Assembly: GCA_938036835.1 (NCBI GenBank)
Contig: CALHWB010000058.1
Span: forward strand, 1 to 23,468
From: an uncultured Propionibacterium sp.
Lineage (GTDB): Bacteria; Actinomycetota; Actinomycetes; Propionibacteriales; Propionibacteriaceae
Reading direction: 5' to 3'
DNA length: 23,468 bases
The position numbers and the translations under genes were made by a program. The first letter of the stretch is position 1; each line of letters begins with the position of its first letter. Below the pieces are notes generated by a model. The model was given only the letters and a program-made list of their open reading frames with translations. It was not told where the DNA came from and searched no databases. Below are positions 23,261-23,468 of the stretch, in pieces.

Positions 23261-23307
23261 GGTGCCGGGCGCGCCATCGAGCAATTCAACATGGCGCGTC
23301 CGGCGCT
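23261..23307 (+). terminator. Long hairpin between the peptide gene and the next ORF
   Basis: Arms 23261-23277 and 23291-23307 pair over 17 positions, three of them G-U, around a 13-nt loop. The central part is CCGGGCGCGCCAT with ATGGCGCGTCCGG. It begins 6 nt after the peptide stop. There is no T-run, so it probably acts as a partial terminator or 3'-end stabiliser that gives more peptide mRNA than downstream mRNA, as seen in many precursor-peptide operons. Confidence 0.65.
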
Positions 23308-23389
23308 ATCTACGCCCGTCGCTGTCAGCTGGGCCCGTGGCAACGCTGCCAGCAAACCTGGATCAGAAAAGCAAGGACTGAATTAAACC

Positions 23390-23468
23390 ATGATGAACGT
23401 CAATAGTGTTGGGGTGTCGGTGTGGGGTTTGCCGGATGGGACGAGTGTTGTTGAGAGTGTTTTTGGGG
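23390..23468 (+). CDS. 5' end of a gene downstream of the peptide (partial)
   Basis: ATG 23390 (or the next codon, ATG 23393) opens a frame that runs off the window. The visible 26 residues are MMNVNSVGVSVWGLPDGTSV then VESVFG. AAGGA at 23373-23377 is a moderate ribosome site. The codons favour T-ending and G-ending forms (AGT, GTT, TTT, GGG), unlike the C-rich third positions in the transport and galactan genes, which suggests a separate origin. Too little is present to assign a family. Its position right after a precursor-like peptide makes a maturation enzyme or transporter the leading guess, which the next few hundred bases would settle. Confidence 0.6.
   Translation, partial: MMNVNSVGVSVWGLPDGTSVVESVFG

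Noticed and set aside
23095..23355. 86-codon minus-strand frame opposite the peptide gene
   Set aside because: Begins antisense to the peptide and hairpin, no start signal, and the plus-strand peptide has far better translation signals.
23251..23406. 51-codon frame (GTG overlapping the peptide stop as GTGA; Arg/Cys/Trp-rich)
   Set aside because: The GTGA overlap is attractive, but the frame runs through the 17-bp hairpin, which fully explains its composition, has no own ribosome site and overlaps the next gene's start. Kept only as a remote possibility.
1..23468. tRNA, rRNA, CRISPR array, complete insertion sequence or replication origin
   Set aside because: By eye I found no cloverleaf with a CCA-type end, no regular spaced repeats, no transposase motif and no terminal inverted repeat pair. 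A program search would be more sensitive.

Overview
The window is high-GC DNA with actinobacterial features: GTG/TTG starts, 4-bp ATGA/GTGA operon overlaps, a probable leaderless gene, iron boxes of the DtxR/IdeR type, and a GlfT2-type galactan polymerase. A propionibacterial or similar actinomycete is plausible, but the family assignment is only an impression.

Region 1 (1-3450) is an accessory patch of intact and decayed defence or toxin-antitoxin genes. It holds the 3' end of an unknown gene, a short orphan signal-peptide ORF, a frameshifted gene followed by a truncated PIN-like toxin start, an Abi_2/AbiF-type HEPN protein with a structured RNA candidate just upstream, and a Panacea-domain antitoxin overlapping a Doc/Fic toxin that has lost its N-terminal half.

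Region 2 (3570-7145, minus strand) is a two-gene CydDC-like heterodimeric ABC module. An iron-box-like site and two perfect inverted repeats lie in its upstream region.

Region 3 (7306-14036, plus strand) is a compact galactofuran polysaccharide cluster: family 2 glycosyltransferase, GtrA-family flippase-like protein, small membrane protein, UDP-galactopyranose mutase (glf), galactofuranosyltransferase (glfT2), and the Wzm/Wzt ABC exporter. Together these would make UDP-Galf, polymerise it on a lipid carrier and export the glycan.

Region 4 (14434-15581) is a secreted thioester-domain adhesin-like protein. Its LPKTG motif is followed by one residue and a stop, with no membrane anchor, and then by a 16-bp terminator hairpin.

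Region 5 (15942-22542) is a five-gene operon behind a second iron box: a heterodimeric ABC transporter paralogous to Region 2, a lipoprotein substrate-binding protein, a FecCD-type permease and a FecE-type ATPase. This is an iron-siderophore or other metallophore system.

Region 6 (22543-23468) holds a third and near-perfect iron box (17 of 19 positions), a consensus Shine-Dalgarno and a 37-residue peptide gene that looks like a ribosomally synthesised, modified peptide precursor. A 17-bp RNA hairpin follows, then the start of a larger gene with different codon use that is cut by the window edge. The iron-regulated peptide next to metallophore-type transporters is the most interesting candidate for an undescribed system. 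What lies beyond 23468 would decide it.
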